Positions 9,501 through 17,297 of a stretch of 64,000 nucleotides of DNA are shown in pieces. Under the pieces are notes generated by a model, which saw only the letters and a list, made by a program, of their open reading frames with translations, searched no databases and was not told the origin of the DNA. The stretch is from Thermomonas paludicola (GTDB lineage: Bacteria > Pseudomonadota > Gammaproteobacteria > Xanthomonadales > Xanthomonadaceae). The first letter of the stretch is position 1; each line of letters opens with the position of its first letter. The position numbers and the translations under genes are program-made. The stretch is taken from positions 992,001 through 1,056,000 of the forward strand of contig NZ_CP093311.1 of assembly GCF_024498955.1 (NCBI RefSeq), written 5' to 3'.

Positions 9501-10073
9501 GAACTGGGGCTCAACTTCATCGAGAACCCCTGGCAGGGCAGCTTCGCCGTGGACTACCTCACCGACCTGGTGGAGGAAGCCGTCTACAAGGAGTTCGAAG
9601 CCATCAGCGAGCGCGGCGGCGTGCTGGGTGCCATGGACACCATGTACCAGCGCGGCAAGATTCAGGAAGAGTCGATGTACTACGAGCACAAGAAGCACGA
9701 CGGCAGCCTGCCGCTGGTGGGCGTCAACACCTTCCTGCCGAAGGAGCACGCCGGCGAGATCGCCACCGAGATCGAGCTGATCCGCAGCACCGAGGAAGAG
9801 AAGGGCCAGCAGATCAGCAACGTCGCCAACTGGCAGCAGGCGCGCAACGCGCTGGCGCCGTCAGGGGAGACCACGCATTCGCATATGGCCGATGCGGATG
9901 AGGTTGTTGAGCCGGAACTGCACGACGGGCATGGGCTGGGCTATCTTCAGCAGACGGCGCGGGATCGGCGCAATGTGTTCGAGGCGTTGATGGAGGCGGT
10001 GAAGACGCATTCGCTGGGGCAGATTTCGCATGCGTTGTATGACGTGGGTGGGGAGTATCGGCGGAATATGTAG
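6558..10073 (+). CDS. icmF: Fused isobutyryl-CoA mutase IcmF (B12 domain + MeaI GTPase chaperone + mutase)
   Basis: 1171-residue adenosylcobalamin-dependent mutase that interconverts isobutyryl-CoA and n-butyryl-CoA. Some IcmF proteins also act on isovaleryl-/pivalyl-CoA. Domains in order are: a B12-binding domain (residues about 25-155, with DGHDAAIN supplying the cobalt-ligand His near 35, then [10 protein letters not shown]), a G3E-type GTPase chaperone domain (P-loop GTGGAGKSS near 210), a helical linker, and the mutase TIM barrel (from about 590, with [18 protein letters not shown] and [14 protein letters not shown]). This order is diagnostic of IcmF and differs from methylmalonyl-CoA mutase. 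A GTG at 6543 is an in-frame alternative start. The ATG at 6558 is preferred, although neither has a clear ribosome-binding site. Confidence 0.93.
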   Translation: MNTPTAQLPTTASTALDEHRSPLRFVTAASLFDGHDAAINIMRRLIQAQGAEVIHLGHNRSVEDVVRAALQEDADAIALSSYQGGHVEYLKYMVDMLKERNAAHIRVFAGGGGTITPEEIRELEAYGVERIYHPNDGMHMGLVAMIEDVVKRAGAARLPVDKPHKVEFDNEIEIGRMLSAIEEQALDEAELAHLRKEWQLAGGKTPVVGITGTGGAGKSSVTDELLNRFLAHFPDMHIAVVSVDPTRRRTGGALLGDRIRMNSLRSHRVYMRSMATRRQNVATNAVLKDCIGFLKSLAYDLVIVETAGIGQSDSEIVDLVDFPMYVMTSDYGAASQLEKIDMIDFAELIVLNKYDRRGAEDALRDIRKQWKRNRVAFQTRDEDVPVYPTIASQFNDPGISWMFANLCRLLGNKLGIALKPNIDTTLKEPRATVLIPGARTRYLAEIAEQGRGINRQIESQAEIADRAQALYQALQELGDADLPAPLDIFGTGALTDGDDRSLLTLRQRYNDAIQSLTADNLKLLRTWPARLKSITDEFTEYKVRDKTIRVENYRDSLSHQPIPKIAAPTYKSWGELLTFLGKENLPGSYPYTGGVYPYRRTGEDPIRMFAGEGTPERTNRRFHYLSVGQPAARLSTAFDSVTLYGEDPALRPDIYGKIGNSGVNIPTLDDMKKLYSGFDLCAPTTSVSMTINGPAPMILAMFMNCAIDQQVEKYLKADDARWADAQKTLDKLFEGCARPHYHGDLPPTNNGLGLGLLGVSGDQMVDAETYARIKADTLKTVRGTVQADILKEDQAQNTCIFSTEFALRMMGDIQQYFVDNGVRNFYSVSISGYHIAEAGANPISQLAFTLSNGFTIVEYYLARGMKIDDFAPNLSFFFSNGMDPEYTAIGRVARRIWARAMRERYGANERSQMMKYHIQTSGRSLHAQEIQFNDIRTTLQALYALFDNCNSLHTNAYDEAITTPTEESVRRAVAIQMIINKELGLNFIENPWQGSFAVDYLTDLVEEAVYKEFEAISERGGVLGAMDTMYQRGKIQEESMYYEHKKHDGSLPLVGVNTFLPKEHAGEIATEIELIRSTEEEKGQQISNVANWQQARNALAPSGETTHSHMADADEVVEPELHDGHGLGYLQQTARDRRNVFEALMEAVKTHSLGQISHALYDVGGEYRRNM

Positions 10074-10199
10074 CGGTGGGACGATCGCTCTCGGCTGCCG
10101 ATTGAATCGAGCTCGATCGTGCTTGGGATCCGACCGCGTCCGCGCGTGGGTGGAAACGCGCACGGGCCGCTTCGCCACGGCGCGCCCGCTGCGGCGCTC

Positions 10200-10226
10200 A
10201 AATTGTCCCTGACCCCATTTTTGCTT
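10200..10226. repeat. Short repeat upstream of yajD (TCCCT...CATTTTTGC type)
   Basis: AAATTGTCCCTGACCCCATT followed by TTTGCTT resembles short repeats commonly seen beside REP-associated transposase genes in proteobacteria. It shares the TCCCT...CATTTTTGC pattern with the right arm of the large palindrome after yajD. Family assignment is inferred. Confidence 0.4.
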
Positions 10227-10238
10227 ATCGTTATGGCC

Positions 10239-10604
10239 ATGACCACGCCACAAGACGCCAAGCTCGACCGCATCGTTGCCGAGGCCCGGCGCAACGCCGA
10301 GCAGCGCGAGCAGGGGTATCGCGAGCGTGCGCTGAAGTTGTATCCGTGGATCTGTGGCCGCTGCGCGCGTGAGTTCACCCGCGCCAACCTGCGCGAGCTG
10401 ACCGTCCATCATCGCAACCACAACCACGCCGACAACCCGCCGGATGGCAGCAATTGGGAGCTGTTGTGCGTGTACTGCCATGACAACGAGCACTCGCGCC
10501 AGGCCGACTACACCGGGGTCAGCGCACTGGCCGCCGAGGACAAGCCGCCGGCTGCCACGTCCAACCCGTTCGGCGACCTGAAGTCACTGCTTGCGCAAAA
10601 ATGA
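10239..10604 (+). CDS. yajD: YajD family HNH nuclease
   Basis: 121-residue HNH-endonuclease-fold protein of the YajD family. The zinc-binding pairs WICGRCAREF and LLCVYCHDNEH flank the HNH core LTVHHRNHNHADNP. This matches E. coli YajD in length and in the C-terminal NPFGDLKSL segment. The biological role of YajD is not established. The ATG at 10239 is chosen by similarity; ATG 10233 is two codons upstream, and neither has an obvious ribosome-binding site. The stop codon lies inside the left arm of a perfect 26-bp-arm palindrome, and a related short repeat lies just upstream. Confidence 0.85.
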   Translation: MTTPQDAKLDRIVAEARRNAEQREQGYRERALKLYPWICGRCAREFTRANLRELTVHHRNHNHADNPPDGSNWELLCVYCHDNEHSRQADYTGVSALAAEDKPPAATSNPFGDLKSLLAQK

Positions 10605-10650
10605 GACGGAGGGAATCAAGTCTGCTTGATTCCCTCCGTCTCATTTTTGC
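10595..10650. repeat. Perfect inverted repeat with 26-bp arms and 4-base loop
   Basis: Arms 10595-10620 and 10625-10650 are exact reverse complements around the loop TCTG. The left arm covers the last codons and stop of yajD, and the right arm ends with TTTTTGC. It would work as a strong terminator in both directions. The length and perfection of the stem and its resemblance to the repeat at 10200 suggest a REP-like element that settled at the gene's 3' end. Confidence 0.8.
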
Positions 10651-10682
10651 CTTCCCACTCCGATGCAAAGCAGGTCGAACAA

Positions 10683-10967
10683 GTGAAAGTCACAATCGTT
10701 GGTCTGATCACGCCCCATGTCCTGAAAGTCATGGATCTCGCCACCCAGGCTGAGACGGGCGTCAATGTTGACTGGTATCTGCGGGATGCCGTTGCAAGGT
10801 CGGTTGACGACCTCGCTCACCAATTCAACGCCCGCGAATTGCTTTCGGCCTACATCCAGGGATTGCAGGCCCAGGCTGACGAGGTGGAACGGGCGCGCAA
10901 GGGCTATGCCGGCGTGCTGCAGACCGCGGCGGCTATTGCCGCGCGAAAGCTCAGGGAGCTCGATTGA
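10683..10967 (+). CDS. Hypothetical small protein, function unknown
   Basis: Not recognised. A 94-residue product is proposed from the GTG at 10683; a longer in-frame version begins at 10626 inside the palindrome and is unlikely. The sequence is soluble and mainly helical: an N-terminal hydrophobic strand (KVTIVGLITPHVLKVMD), a central helix and a C-terminal charged helix (QAQADEVERARKGYAGV) that could form a coiled coil. No signal peptide or cysteines are present. Lack of a clear ribosome-binding site and position beside a repeat lower confidence. Confidence 0.4.
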   Translation: MKVTIVGLITPHVLKVMDLATQAETGVNVDWYLRDAVARSVDDLAHQFNARELLSAYIQGLQAQADEVERARKGYAGVLQTAAAIAARKLRELD

Positions 10968-11111
10968 GGCGGCCAGTGCAACGGCTGTGTGGTCAGGCGA
11001 CCTTGGCGATTTGATCTGCCACAGGTGCAAGCGCCAGCATGACCATTGGCATGGGTCGTAGGTGTTATACATCACTACACTACCAGCACAATTTGGGCGG
11101 GGAGTGTCGTG

Positions 11112-11987
11112 ATGGGCGTGGAATTGGTGCTGGAGTCGGTTGGTTTCGCCTATCCGGGCGGGCACCGCGCCGTGGATGGCGTGGATATGCGCTTGGGCGC
11201 GGGCGTGCTTGGCCTGCTGGGTCCGAACGGGGCCGGGAAGTCGAGCCTGATGCGGCTGCTGGCCACGCTTGCCCGGGCCAGCAGCGGTCGCGTGACGTGG
11301 CGGGGCGTGGACATCGCCAAGCGGCCCAACGCGCTGCGTGCCGAGCTCGGCTACCTGCCGCAGGACTTCGGCGTCTATGACGCGCTGGATGCACGCGAGT
11401 TCCTGGGCTTTCTTGCGGCGGTGAAGGGCCTGGGTGGCAAGGCGGCGCGCAACCGCATCGAGGCCTGCCTGGAGATGGTGGGCCTGGCCGATACCGGCAA
11501 GCGACGCCTCGGCCAGTTTTCCGGCGGCATGCGCCAGCGCGTCGGCATCGCGCAAGCACTGCTCAATGACCCCGCGCTGTTGATCGTCGATGAGCCGACG
11601 GTGGGGCTTGATCCCGATGAGCGCATGCGCTTCCAGCACCTGGTCACCGATCTCGCCGGCCAGCGCCTGGTGATCCTGTCCACGCACATCGTGTCCGATG
11701 TGGAAGCCAGCGCGACCGACATCGCGGTGATGGCTGCCGGGCAGCTTCGCTTCCACGGCACGCCCGGGCAGTTGATCGCCCATGCCGTCGGCCATGTCTG
11801 GGAATGGACGGTGCCTGAAGCGCAACTGGCGGCGGTCCGGGCGGCGCATGCAATGGTGGCTTCCCTGCGCGTGCCCGAAGGCATCCGCGTGCGCGTGGTT
11901 GGCGATGCATCGCCCGATGCCCGGGCGCGGGCGGTGGCGCCGGGCCTGCAGGACGCCTACACGTGGCTGCTCAAGGGGGCACACTGA
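11112..11987 (+). CDS. ABC transporter ATP-binding protein
   Basis: 291-residue nucleotide-binding subunit of an ABC-2 type exporter. Walker A is GLLGPNGAGKSS (near residue 40), the Q-loop is YLPQDFG, the signature is FSGGMRQRVGIAQALL, Walker B is LLIVDEPTVGLDP, and the switch His is in ILSTHIVSD. A C-terminal extension of about 75 residues follows the core, as in drug/antibiotic or polysaccharide exporters. GGGGAG precedes the ATG. The permease gene starts 1 bp after this stop, so the two form an operon. The substrate is unknown. Confidence 0.88.
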   Translation: MGVELVLESVGFAYPGGHRAVDGVDMRLGAGVLGLLGPNGAGKSSLMRLLATLARASSGRVTWRGVDIAKRPNALRAELGYLPQDFGVYDALDAREFLGFLAAVKGLGGKAARNRIEACLEMVGLADTGKRRLGQFSGGMRQRVGIAQALLNDPALLIVDEPTVGLDPDERMRFQHLVTDLAGQRLVILSTHIVSDVEASATDIAVMAAGQLRFHGTPGQLIAHAVGHVWEWTVPEAQLAAVRAAHAMVASLRVPEGIRVRVVGDASPDARARAVAPGLQDAYTWLLKGAH

Positions 11988-11988
11988 C

Positions 11989-13545
11989 ATGGTCGCGATG
12001 CAGCGTTTCGCCGCCATCCTGCTGGCCGATCTGCGCGCGCGCACCCGCACGCCGCGTTTCTGGGTGGTGCTGGTCGGGATGATGGTCGCCGCGTGGTACT
12101 GCGTGCCGGGGCCGGATGCCCCGCTCACCGTGCTGATGCTGTGGGGCGGCGCACGCGGCTACTACTCCAGCGCCTGGGTGGGCATGGTGCTGGCGATGGC
12201 CTTCAATTTGCTGCTCAATCTTGGCGGTTTCTACCTGGTGCGCGGCACGCTGGTGCGCGACATCGAGACGCGCGTCTGGCAGCTGCTGGTGGCGACGCCG
12301 ATGACGCGCGCGGGCTACCTGCTGGCGAAGTGGGCCAGCCACATGCTGGTGTTCCTCGTCATCATCATTGCCTGCCTCGGCGTGGGTGCCGTCGCGCAGT
12401 GGCTGCGCGCGGAGGACCGCACGTTGGACCTGATCGAACTGGCCAAGCCCGCCATCCTGCTCACGCTGCCCGGACTGGCGATGACTGCCGCCGCGGCCAT
12501 CTGGTTCGATCTGTTGCCGCCGCTGCGGCGCACCGCGGGCAACGTGCTGTTCTTCGTGCTGTGGACGACTGCACTGGTGGTCGGCGTGGCGGGCTTCGAG
12601 GCCAGAAGCCCGGTCGTGCGTGAAGGCTGGGTCAGCGACGCGGGCGGGATGCTGGTGGCCGGGCGCGATTTCCATCGCGTGCGCGAGGCGCAGACCGGCA
12701 AGCCGCAACAGTATGGCTTCAGCCTGATGTCGCCAACACCGGACAGCGGTATCGTCCGCTTCGATTGGCGCGCGTGGACGGTGCGGCCGATGGACATGGT
12801 GGGCCGGCTGTTCTGGCTGGTGCTGGGCATGGGCGGCGTACTGCTTGCCGCGCCGTGGCTGGACCGCGTTGCAGCGCGCACGTCTGCTGTGGATGCACGG
12901 GCACGGGCGCCAGGACTGCAGCTGCGCTGGCTCGACCTGGCCCTGCGCCCCTTCGCACGCACGGCATTCGGCGTGCTGGTGGTGGCGGAGCTCACGGCCT
13001 GCCTGCGTGAACGCCGCCGCTGGTGGTGGCTGGCGCTGGCGGGGGCGATGGGGCTGCAGGCGTTCGGCAACGCCAGCCTCATGCGTACTGGCCTGCTGCT
13101 GGCCTGGCTGCTGCCGCTCGACGTGCTGGCGGGTGGCATCCTGCGCGAGCGCGACCAGCGCACCGGCGCGCTGGTATTCGCGAGCGAAGGCGCGGTGTCA
13201 CGGGTGCTTGGGTCGCGCGTTGCGGTGGCGGTGTTGCTGCTGTTTGCTGCCACGGCGCCGGCACTGGCGCGCCTGCTGGTGTCGTCGCCGGGCGGGGCGT
13301 TGATGACAGGGGTCGTGACGCTGTCCATTGCGAGTTGCGGCATCGCATTCGGCGCGGTGTTCCGCAGCGCGCGGCCGTTCGAACTGACGCTGGTCGCGCT
13401 GGTGTACATCGCGCTGCAAGGGGCGACGGTGTTCGACGTGAGCGGGGTTGCAACGGGGAGGCTGGCGGCGCATCTGGCCGCAATCGTGCTGGCGTGGATC
13501 GCGATCGCCGTGGCCTGGCCGCGGATCGCGCGGGCAACCCGGTAG
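11989..13545 (+). CDS. ABC-2 type transporter permease
   Basis: 518-residue polytopic membrane protein forming the channel of the exporter whose ATPase is directly upstream. Many hydrophobic segments are visible (for example residues 22-36, 55-85, 118-145, 170-200, 270-290), and clusters continue to the C-terminus, suggesting about 12 transmembrane helices in two halves. The product begins MVAMQRFAAILLADLRART, typical of ABC-2 permeases with an amphipathic first helix. Cargo cannot be predicted. Confidence 0.82.
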   Translation: MVAMQRFAAILLADLRARTRTPRFWVVLVGMMVAAWYCVPGPDAPLTVLMLWGGARGYYSSAWVGMVLAMAFNLLLNLGGFYLVRGTLVRDIETRVWQLLVATPMTRAGYLLAKWASHMLVFLVIIIACLGVGAVAQWLRAEDRTLDLIELAKPAILLTLPGLAMTAAAAIWFDLLPPLRRTAGNVLFFVLWTTALVVGVAGFEARSPVVREGWVSDAGGMLVAGRDFHRVREAQTGKPQQYGFSLMSPTPDSGIVRFDWRAWTVRPMDMVGRLFWLVLGMGGVLLAAPWLDRVAARTSAVDARARAPGLQLRWLDLALRPFARTAFGVLVVAELTACLRERRRWWWLALAGAMGLQAFGNASLMRTGLLLAWLLPLDVLAGGILRERDQRTGALVFASEGAVSRVLGSRVAVAVLLLFAATAPALARLLVSSPGGALMTGVVTLSIASCGIAFGAVFRSARPFELTLVALVYIALQGATVFDVSGVATGRLAAHLAAIVLAWIAIAVAWPRIARATR

Positions 13546-13681
13546 GCGCGCCGCGCACGTTGGTGGCGCGGGGGAGGCGTTCACATCGTCGCTGATGCCT
13601 TCGACCCCTTAGCTGTTCTTGAACTTGTCCACGCTTCGATGGTCGGATGCGGATCTTGGATCGGGGAGGAAGTTGAAGATC

Positions 13682-14317
13682 ATGAACACAATCGCGTGGC
13701 GCCACCGGCTGCTGGGCTGCACTTGCGTGGCCATGGTGTTGTCTGGCTGTTTGGCGCGGCCCGTGGTGCGACCAACGTTGCATGCGGGGCGCGCTGTGCA
13801 ATCGCAGGCGATTGAGCAGGCCGTGCTGGCAACGGCCAAGACGGGGGATTGGCTGGTGATCCGCGGCTACCACGCGACAGATACGCTGGTGGCCAACGCC
13901 ACCGGCATCCCGCTCAGTCATGTAGCGGTGTACAACCAAGACCTGCGCGAAGTGGTGGGGGCGGAAGGCAAGGGCGTACAGCGCGAGGCCCTGTCCGGCT
14001 TCGTCGCGCGTGCGGATCGTGTGTTGGTGATTCGCCCGCGCTGGCGCAGCGAAGACAATGCGCCACGGGCCTGGGCTGCGGCGGACGCACTCGTGGGGAA
14101 GGGCTATGACTTCCTCGGCACCATCGGTTTCAGCCAACCGGATCGGTATTACTGCAGCGAACTGGCCATCCACGTCTATCGCCCGTGGTGGCGCGGCAAC
14201 GAGCGTTTCCCGAAGGTGATCAAGCCCGGCGAGATGTACCTGTTCGGCACCATCCTGTACGACTCGTTGGATCGCGAAGAGCGTGACGATGGCCAGCAGG
14301 CGTTGTCACCCGGGTGA
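13682..14317 (+). CDS. YiiX/YebB-like permuted NlpC/P60 family lipoprotein
   Basis: 211-residue predicted lipoprotein: signal peptide with lipobox LSGC (Cys near residue 24), then a papain-like fold in permuted order. The His comes first (IPLSHVAVYN, residue about 80) and the Cys later (DRYYCSELAIHVY, residue about 160), as in YiiX/DUF830 proteins. These are probable cysteine peptidases or amidases acting in the periplasm, with unknown substrate. A purine-rich ribosome-binding region (GGGGAGG) lies ahead of the ATG. It converges with the minus-strand operon ending at 14330. Confidence 0.65.
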   Translation: MNTIAWRHRLLGCTCVAMVLSGCLARPVVRPTLHAGRAVQSQAIEQAVLATAKTGDWLVIRGYHATDTLVANATGIPLSHVAVYNQDLREVVGAEGKGVQREALSGFVARADRVLVIRPRWRSEDNAPRAWAAADALVGKGYDFLGTIGFSQPDRYYCSELAIHVYRPWWRGNERFPKVIKPGEMYLFGTILYDSLDREERDDGQQALSPG

Positions 14318-14329
14318 CTGGCGTTGCCG

Positions 14330-14590
14330 TCAGGATGAATTCCGGCGGATGCGCGTCACCCGCTTGCGGTACGCGCGCACGTTGTCGCCGTCGATGCGGG
14401 TTTCCTGCGTGCCCCTCACCTCGTCCACCTTGCGGTCCGAACCGGTGACAGGCTTGGCTTCGACGGCCGTCTCGTGTTCGAAGTCATGCGATTTGTCGGT
14501 GTTGCGGTAATACCGGTACAGCGCCCAATACAGCCCGGTTGCCCCGGCCGGGCCAAGCAGCAGCAGCCATAGTCCGCCGTCGTCGCTCAT
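14330..14590 (-). CDS. Small membrane protein, last gene of the SPFH/zinc-ribbon operon
   Basis: Not assigned to a named family. The 86-residue product has one N-terminal hydrophobic segment (LWLLLLGPAGATGLYWALYR) followed by a charged, basic cytoplasmic tail. Its start codon overlaps the stop of the zinc-ribbon gene by one base (TGATG), so translation is probably coupled. Its role is presumably tied to the upstream membrane-associated partners. Confidence 0.7.
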   Translation of the reverse strand: MSDDGGLWLLLLGPAGATGLYWALYRYYRNTDKSHDFEHETAVEAKPVTGSDRKVDEVRGTQETRIDGDNVRAYRKRVTRIRRNSS

Positions 14591-15897
14591 CAGGTGTTCC
14601 CCACGATCATCAGTGCAATGGTTTCGAGGACGCTGCCAACGGTGAGCGCGGCCAGCAGCAGCTTCCACTGCTGCACCGGTACGCTGCCCATCGTCTCGCC
14701 GGTGCGGCCGTTCACCGCGATGTAGTGCAGCATGCCGCCGTTGCTGCCCGGCTGGTGATAGGAATACAGCCAGACCGGCAGGTACATGGACACCCAGCGC
14801 GTCCCGTGCACGCTGAGACCTTCCTGCTCCCAGCGCACGCCACGGTCGTAGCGGCTCGTCGAGGCTTCGACTTGGGCGCGGGCGATCGACAGCAACTGGT
14901 TTTCCAGGCGCGGCCGCAGTTGCTCCACGCCGCTGTCGCGTTTCTCGGAGCTGAAACCCGAGAGGTAGGACGCGTTCCACTTCACCGCGTTCTTGGTGTC
15001 GAACGGCAGGATCGTGTTGATGATGTTGTTGGTATTGGTGCCGGTGTCCAGGTTGCCGCGTTCGCTGGAGGATTCCAGCGGAAGATCGTCCACGGTGAAG
15101 TCCACGTGCCGCTCCACCTGGTACACGTCGGCATCGTAGTAGGTCTTTTTCTTGTCGCCGCTGCCCTGCGTGTAGGTGCGCGTCAGGATCTCGCCGTGGC
15201 CGCTCACGTCGGCGCTGGCCTTGCCATCCACGATCATGTACGGCAGGTAGACGCCAATCACGTTCTCGGGCGTGAACTGTTCCTTGAATGCCTTCAGCGC
15301 GAACATGCGTCGCTTGTCCACGAACTGGCGAATGCGCGCGACTGCGTCGTCCTTCTTGATGTGGAAGGGCAATACCGCGTCGGGCACCGCGCCGTTCGCC
15401 ACCTGCTCATTGACCCCGAACACGTGGCGGCACCAATGGCAGCGCGCGGTCATCGCGTTTTCGGTATTGACCGTGACCTCGGCGCCGCAGCCGGTGCATT
15501 TGAAGGTCATCACGCTGGCGGCGTCGGCGGCGATGTCGCGCGCACCCGACGCGATCACGGTGCCTTCGAGCTGGTCGAGGCCTTCGCCCAGGCCGAACTC
15601 CTCCTCCACCCGCTGCGCGTGCCATTCGTTGCGGCAGTACAGGCAGATCAGCAGATCGCTGCCCGGCTTTTGCTTGATGTCGGTCGCGCCGCATTTCGGG
15701 CAGCGGTTCAGGCCGTCCTTGAGTTCGGCGGCAGACGTGTCGATGGCGACCGGGTCGGGCGCCAGCAGCTCATCGCGGATCGGTGGCGGCAAACTGGCCG
15801 GGTCGATCGGGAAGCTGCCCGGTGGTGGCGGCACATCCTGCGGCGACCCCGGGCCGGTATAGGGCGGCACCGGGGGTGGAGAAGCGGAATTGGACAT
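14590..15897 (-). CDS. Zinc-ribbon membrane protein (TFIIB-type zinc ribbon), partner of SPFH protein
   Basis: 435 residues. A Pro-rich N-terminus is followed by two zinc-binding modules: CPKCGATD...CLYCRNEW (residues about 67-92) and CTGCGAEV...CHWCRHVF (about 134-160). A long soluble domain containing YLPYMIVDGKA follows, and then a C-terminal transmembrane helix near residue 412. This architecture is found beside SPFH/YdjI-like proteins in predicted membrane-stress modules. No enzymatic motif is evident. It is the middle gene of a three-gene operon. Confidence 0.72.
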   Translation of the reverse strand: MSNSASPPPVPPYTGPGSPQDVPPPPGSFPIDPASLPPPIRDELLAPDPVAIDTSAAELKDGLNRCPKCGATDIKQKPGSDLLICLYCRNEWHAQRVEEEFGLGEGLDQLEGTVIASGARDIAADAASVMTFKCTGCGAEVTVNTENAMTARCHWCRHVFGVNEQVANGAVPDAVLPFHIKKDDAVARIRQFVDKRRMFALKAFKEQFTPENVIGVYLPYMIVDGKASADVSGHGEILTRTYTQGSGDKKKTYYDADVYQVERHVDFTVDDLPLESSSERGNLDTGTNTNNIINTILPFDTKNAVKWNASYLSGFSSEKRDSGVEQLRPRLENQLLSIARAQVEASTSRYDRGVRWEQEGLSVHGTRWVSMYLPVWLYSYHQPGSNGGMLHYIAVNGRTGETMGSVPVQQWKLLLAALTVGSVLETIALMIVGNT

Positions 15898-15918
15898 GGT
15901 GGCCGTTCGGTTTGCGGA

Positions 15919-17070
15919 TTACAGGCCCAGCGCCTTGGCTTTGAGCGCGTCGTAATCGGTCTGGGTGATCAGGCCGAGGTCGAGCATCTCCTTGGCTTTC
16001 TTCAACTTGGCAACCGGGTCGTCCGCCGCCGGGGTGGCTGGCGCAACCGGCTGCTGCATGCTGGCGATGCCGCCCATCATGCCCGACGCCATGCCCAGCC
16101 CCATCATGCCGGCCGCGCCGCTGTTTTCGCCCGCAGACTGCATGCCCTGCGCGACGCTGGCTTGCAAATTGGAATTGCCGCGCGCACCCGACAGTGCATC
16201 GGCGCGCTGCACGGTCTTCAGCAGTTCCCGCGTGTTGGCGTCATATTCAATCGAAATGATCGCGGTTTTGACGATGGCCAGGCCGCGATCCGATTTCCAC
16301 TGGTAGCCGTTCTCGACCGCATCGGACAGGCTCTTGGCAAAACCGAGTGAGTCCTGTTGCAGCTTGGTGATGCGGTTGCCCTTGCCTGGGTCATTCGTGT
16401 ACAGGCTGAAGGCGGGTGCCAGCGACCCCACCACTTCGTTGAACAGTTGGCTGGCGGCGGCATTGTCGAGGTCGGTGAAATCGAAGACCTGGCCGGGCTG
16501 CAAATACGAGGCCGGCACGAAGTTCTTCACGAACAGGATCGGGTCGACGATCTTCATCGTGTAGGAGCCGCGCGTCACCGCGCCAACCTGGGTGTTGAGG
16601 AATCCGTCGTCCCAATAGATTTCGGACTGGGTGCCGAAGCGGTTGTCCGGCAGCTCCTTCAGCGAGACGAAGAACGCCGCCTGCTGCGACCCCGGCTGGC
16701 CGCCAAACTTGAAACGCTCCCAGCTCTGCTTGATCAGCGAATCGACGAGGCCATCGCCAGCGAAGATCGACTTGGAGTTGAGGTCATCCGAACGCCATTC
16801 GTACCCGCCCGGTTCGGCCGCGAAGCCGGTGATCTTGCCGTCCTGGAACAGCAGCAGGCCGTAGCCTTCGGGAACGATGATCTTCGAGCCATTGGTGATG
16901 ATGTTCGAAGATCCGTGTGTATTGGCGCCGCGGCCTGCATTGGTGCCGTGTGGCACCGCAGCGAACAGCGCTGCCGTTGCCGGAAGCCCGTCTGGAATGG
17001 TGTGGAAATCCTTCCATTGGTCGCCGAGCATTCCGCCGACGGCACCCGCTACTGCTTGAACAAGACCCAT
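15919..17070 (-). CDS. SPFH-domain (YdjI/virion-core-like) protein with C-terminal SHOCT domain
   Basis: 383 residues. The main part is an SPFH/band-7-like domain (IIVPEGYGLLLFQDGKITGF near residue 60, through YTMKIVDPILFVKNFV), related to the 'virion core protein' group that scaffolds membrane microdomains. A Met/Gly-rich linker (residues about 305-345) leads to a C-terminal SHOCT motif (DPVAKLKKAKEMLDLGLIT). The start at 17070 has GGAGAG upstream; a longer frame to 17112 is less likely. It is the first gene of the operon with the zinc-ribbon and small membrane protein. Confidence 0.78.
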   Translation of the reverse strand: MGLVQAVAGAVGGMLGDQWKDFHTIPDGLPATAALFAAVPHGTNAGRGANTHGSSNIITNGSKIIVPEGYGLLLFQDGKITGFAAEPGGYEWRSDDLNSKSIFAGDGLVDSLIKQSWERFKFGGQPGSQQAAFFVSLKELPDNRFGTQSEIYWDDGFLNTQVGAVTRGSYTMKIVDPILFVKNFVPASYLQPGQVFDFTDLDNAAASQLFNEVVGSLAPAFSLYTNDPGKGNRITKLQQDSLGFAKSLSDAVENGYQWKSDRGLAIVKTAIISIEYDANTRELLKTVQRADALSGARGNSNLQASVAQGMQSAGENSGAAGMMGLGMASGMMGGIASMQQPVAPATPAADDPVAKLKKAKEMLDLGLITQTDYDALKAKALGL

Positions 17071-17154
17071 GACAACTCTCCACGATTCGTGGCGGGACAC
17101 CGTGCCCACCATGCTGGCGAACTATACAGCCCCGCGCGGACTGCCAGATGGGGG

Positions 17155-17182
17155 AAAAGGGCCGGTCGCCCCGGCCCCTTTT
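17155..17182 (-). terminator. Probable terminator after the 33-residue basic protein gene
   Basis: AAAAGGGCCGG (17155-17165) pairs with CCGGCCCCTTTT (17171-17182) with one bulged base. Read on the minus strand, the stem ends in a T-run. It also lies upstream of the SPFH gene and would separate the two units. Confidence 0.6.
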
Positions 17183-17195
17183 CCTCCGACACGGC

Positions 17196-17297
17196 TCATG
17201 CCTTGCTTTTCTTGTCGCGCTTTTCGGCCTTCTTTTCCTTCATGGTCTTGGCCGGCTTTTTCTTCTGGTCTTTTTTCTGGTCCATGCCTTTGCTCAT
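17196..17297 (-). CDS. 33-residue lysine-rich protein
   Basis: Very small ORF (MSKGMDQKKDQKKKPAKTMK followed by EKKAEKRDKKSKA) in which nearly half of the residues are Lys. A strong ribosome-binding site (AGGAGAG) lies just upstream of the ATG and a terminator-like hairpin follows, so it is likely expressed. Such highly basic peptides may bind nucleic acid. No family is certain. Confidence 0.6.
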   Translation of the reverse strand: MSKGMDQKKDQKKKPAKTMKEKKAEKRDKKSKA

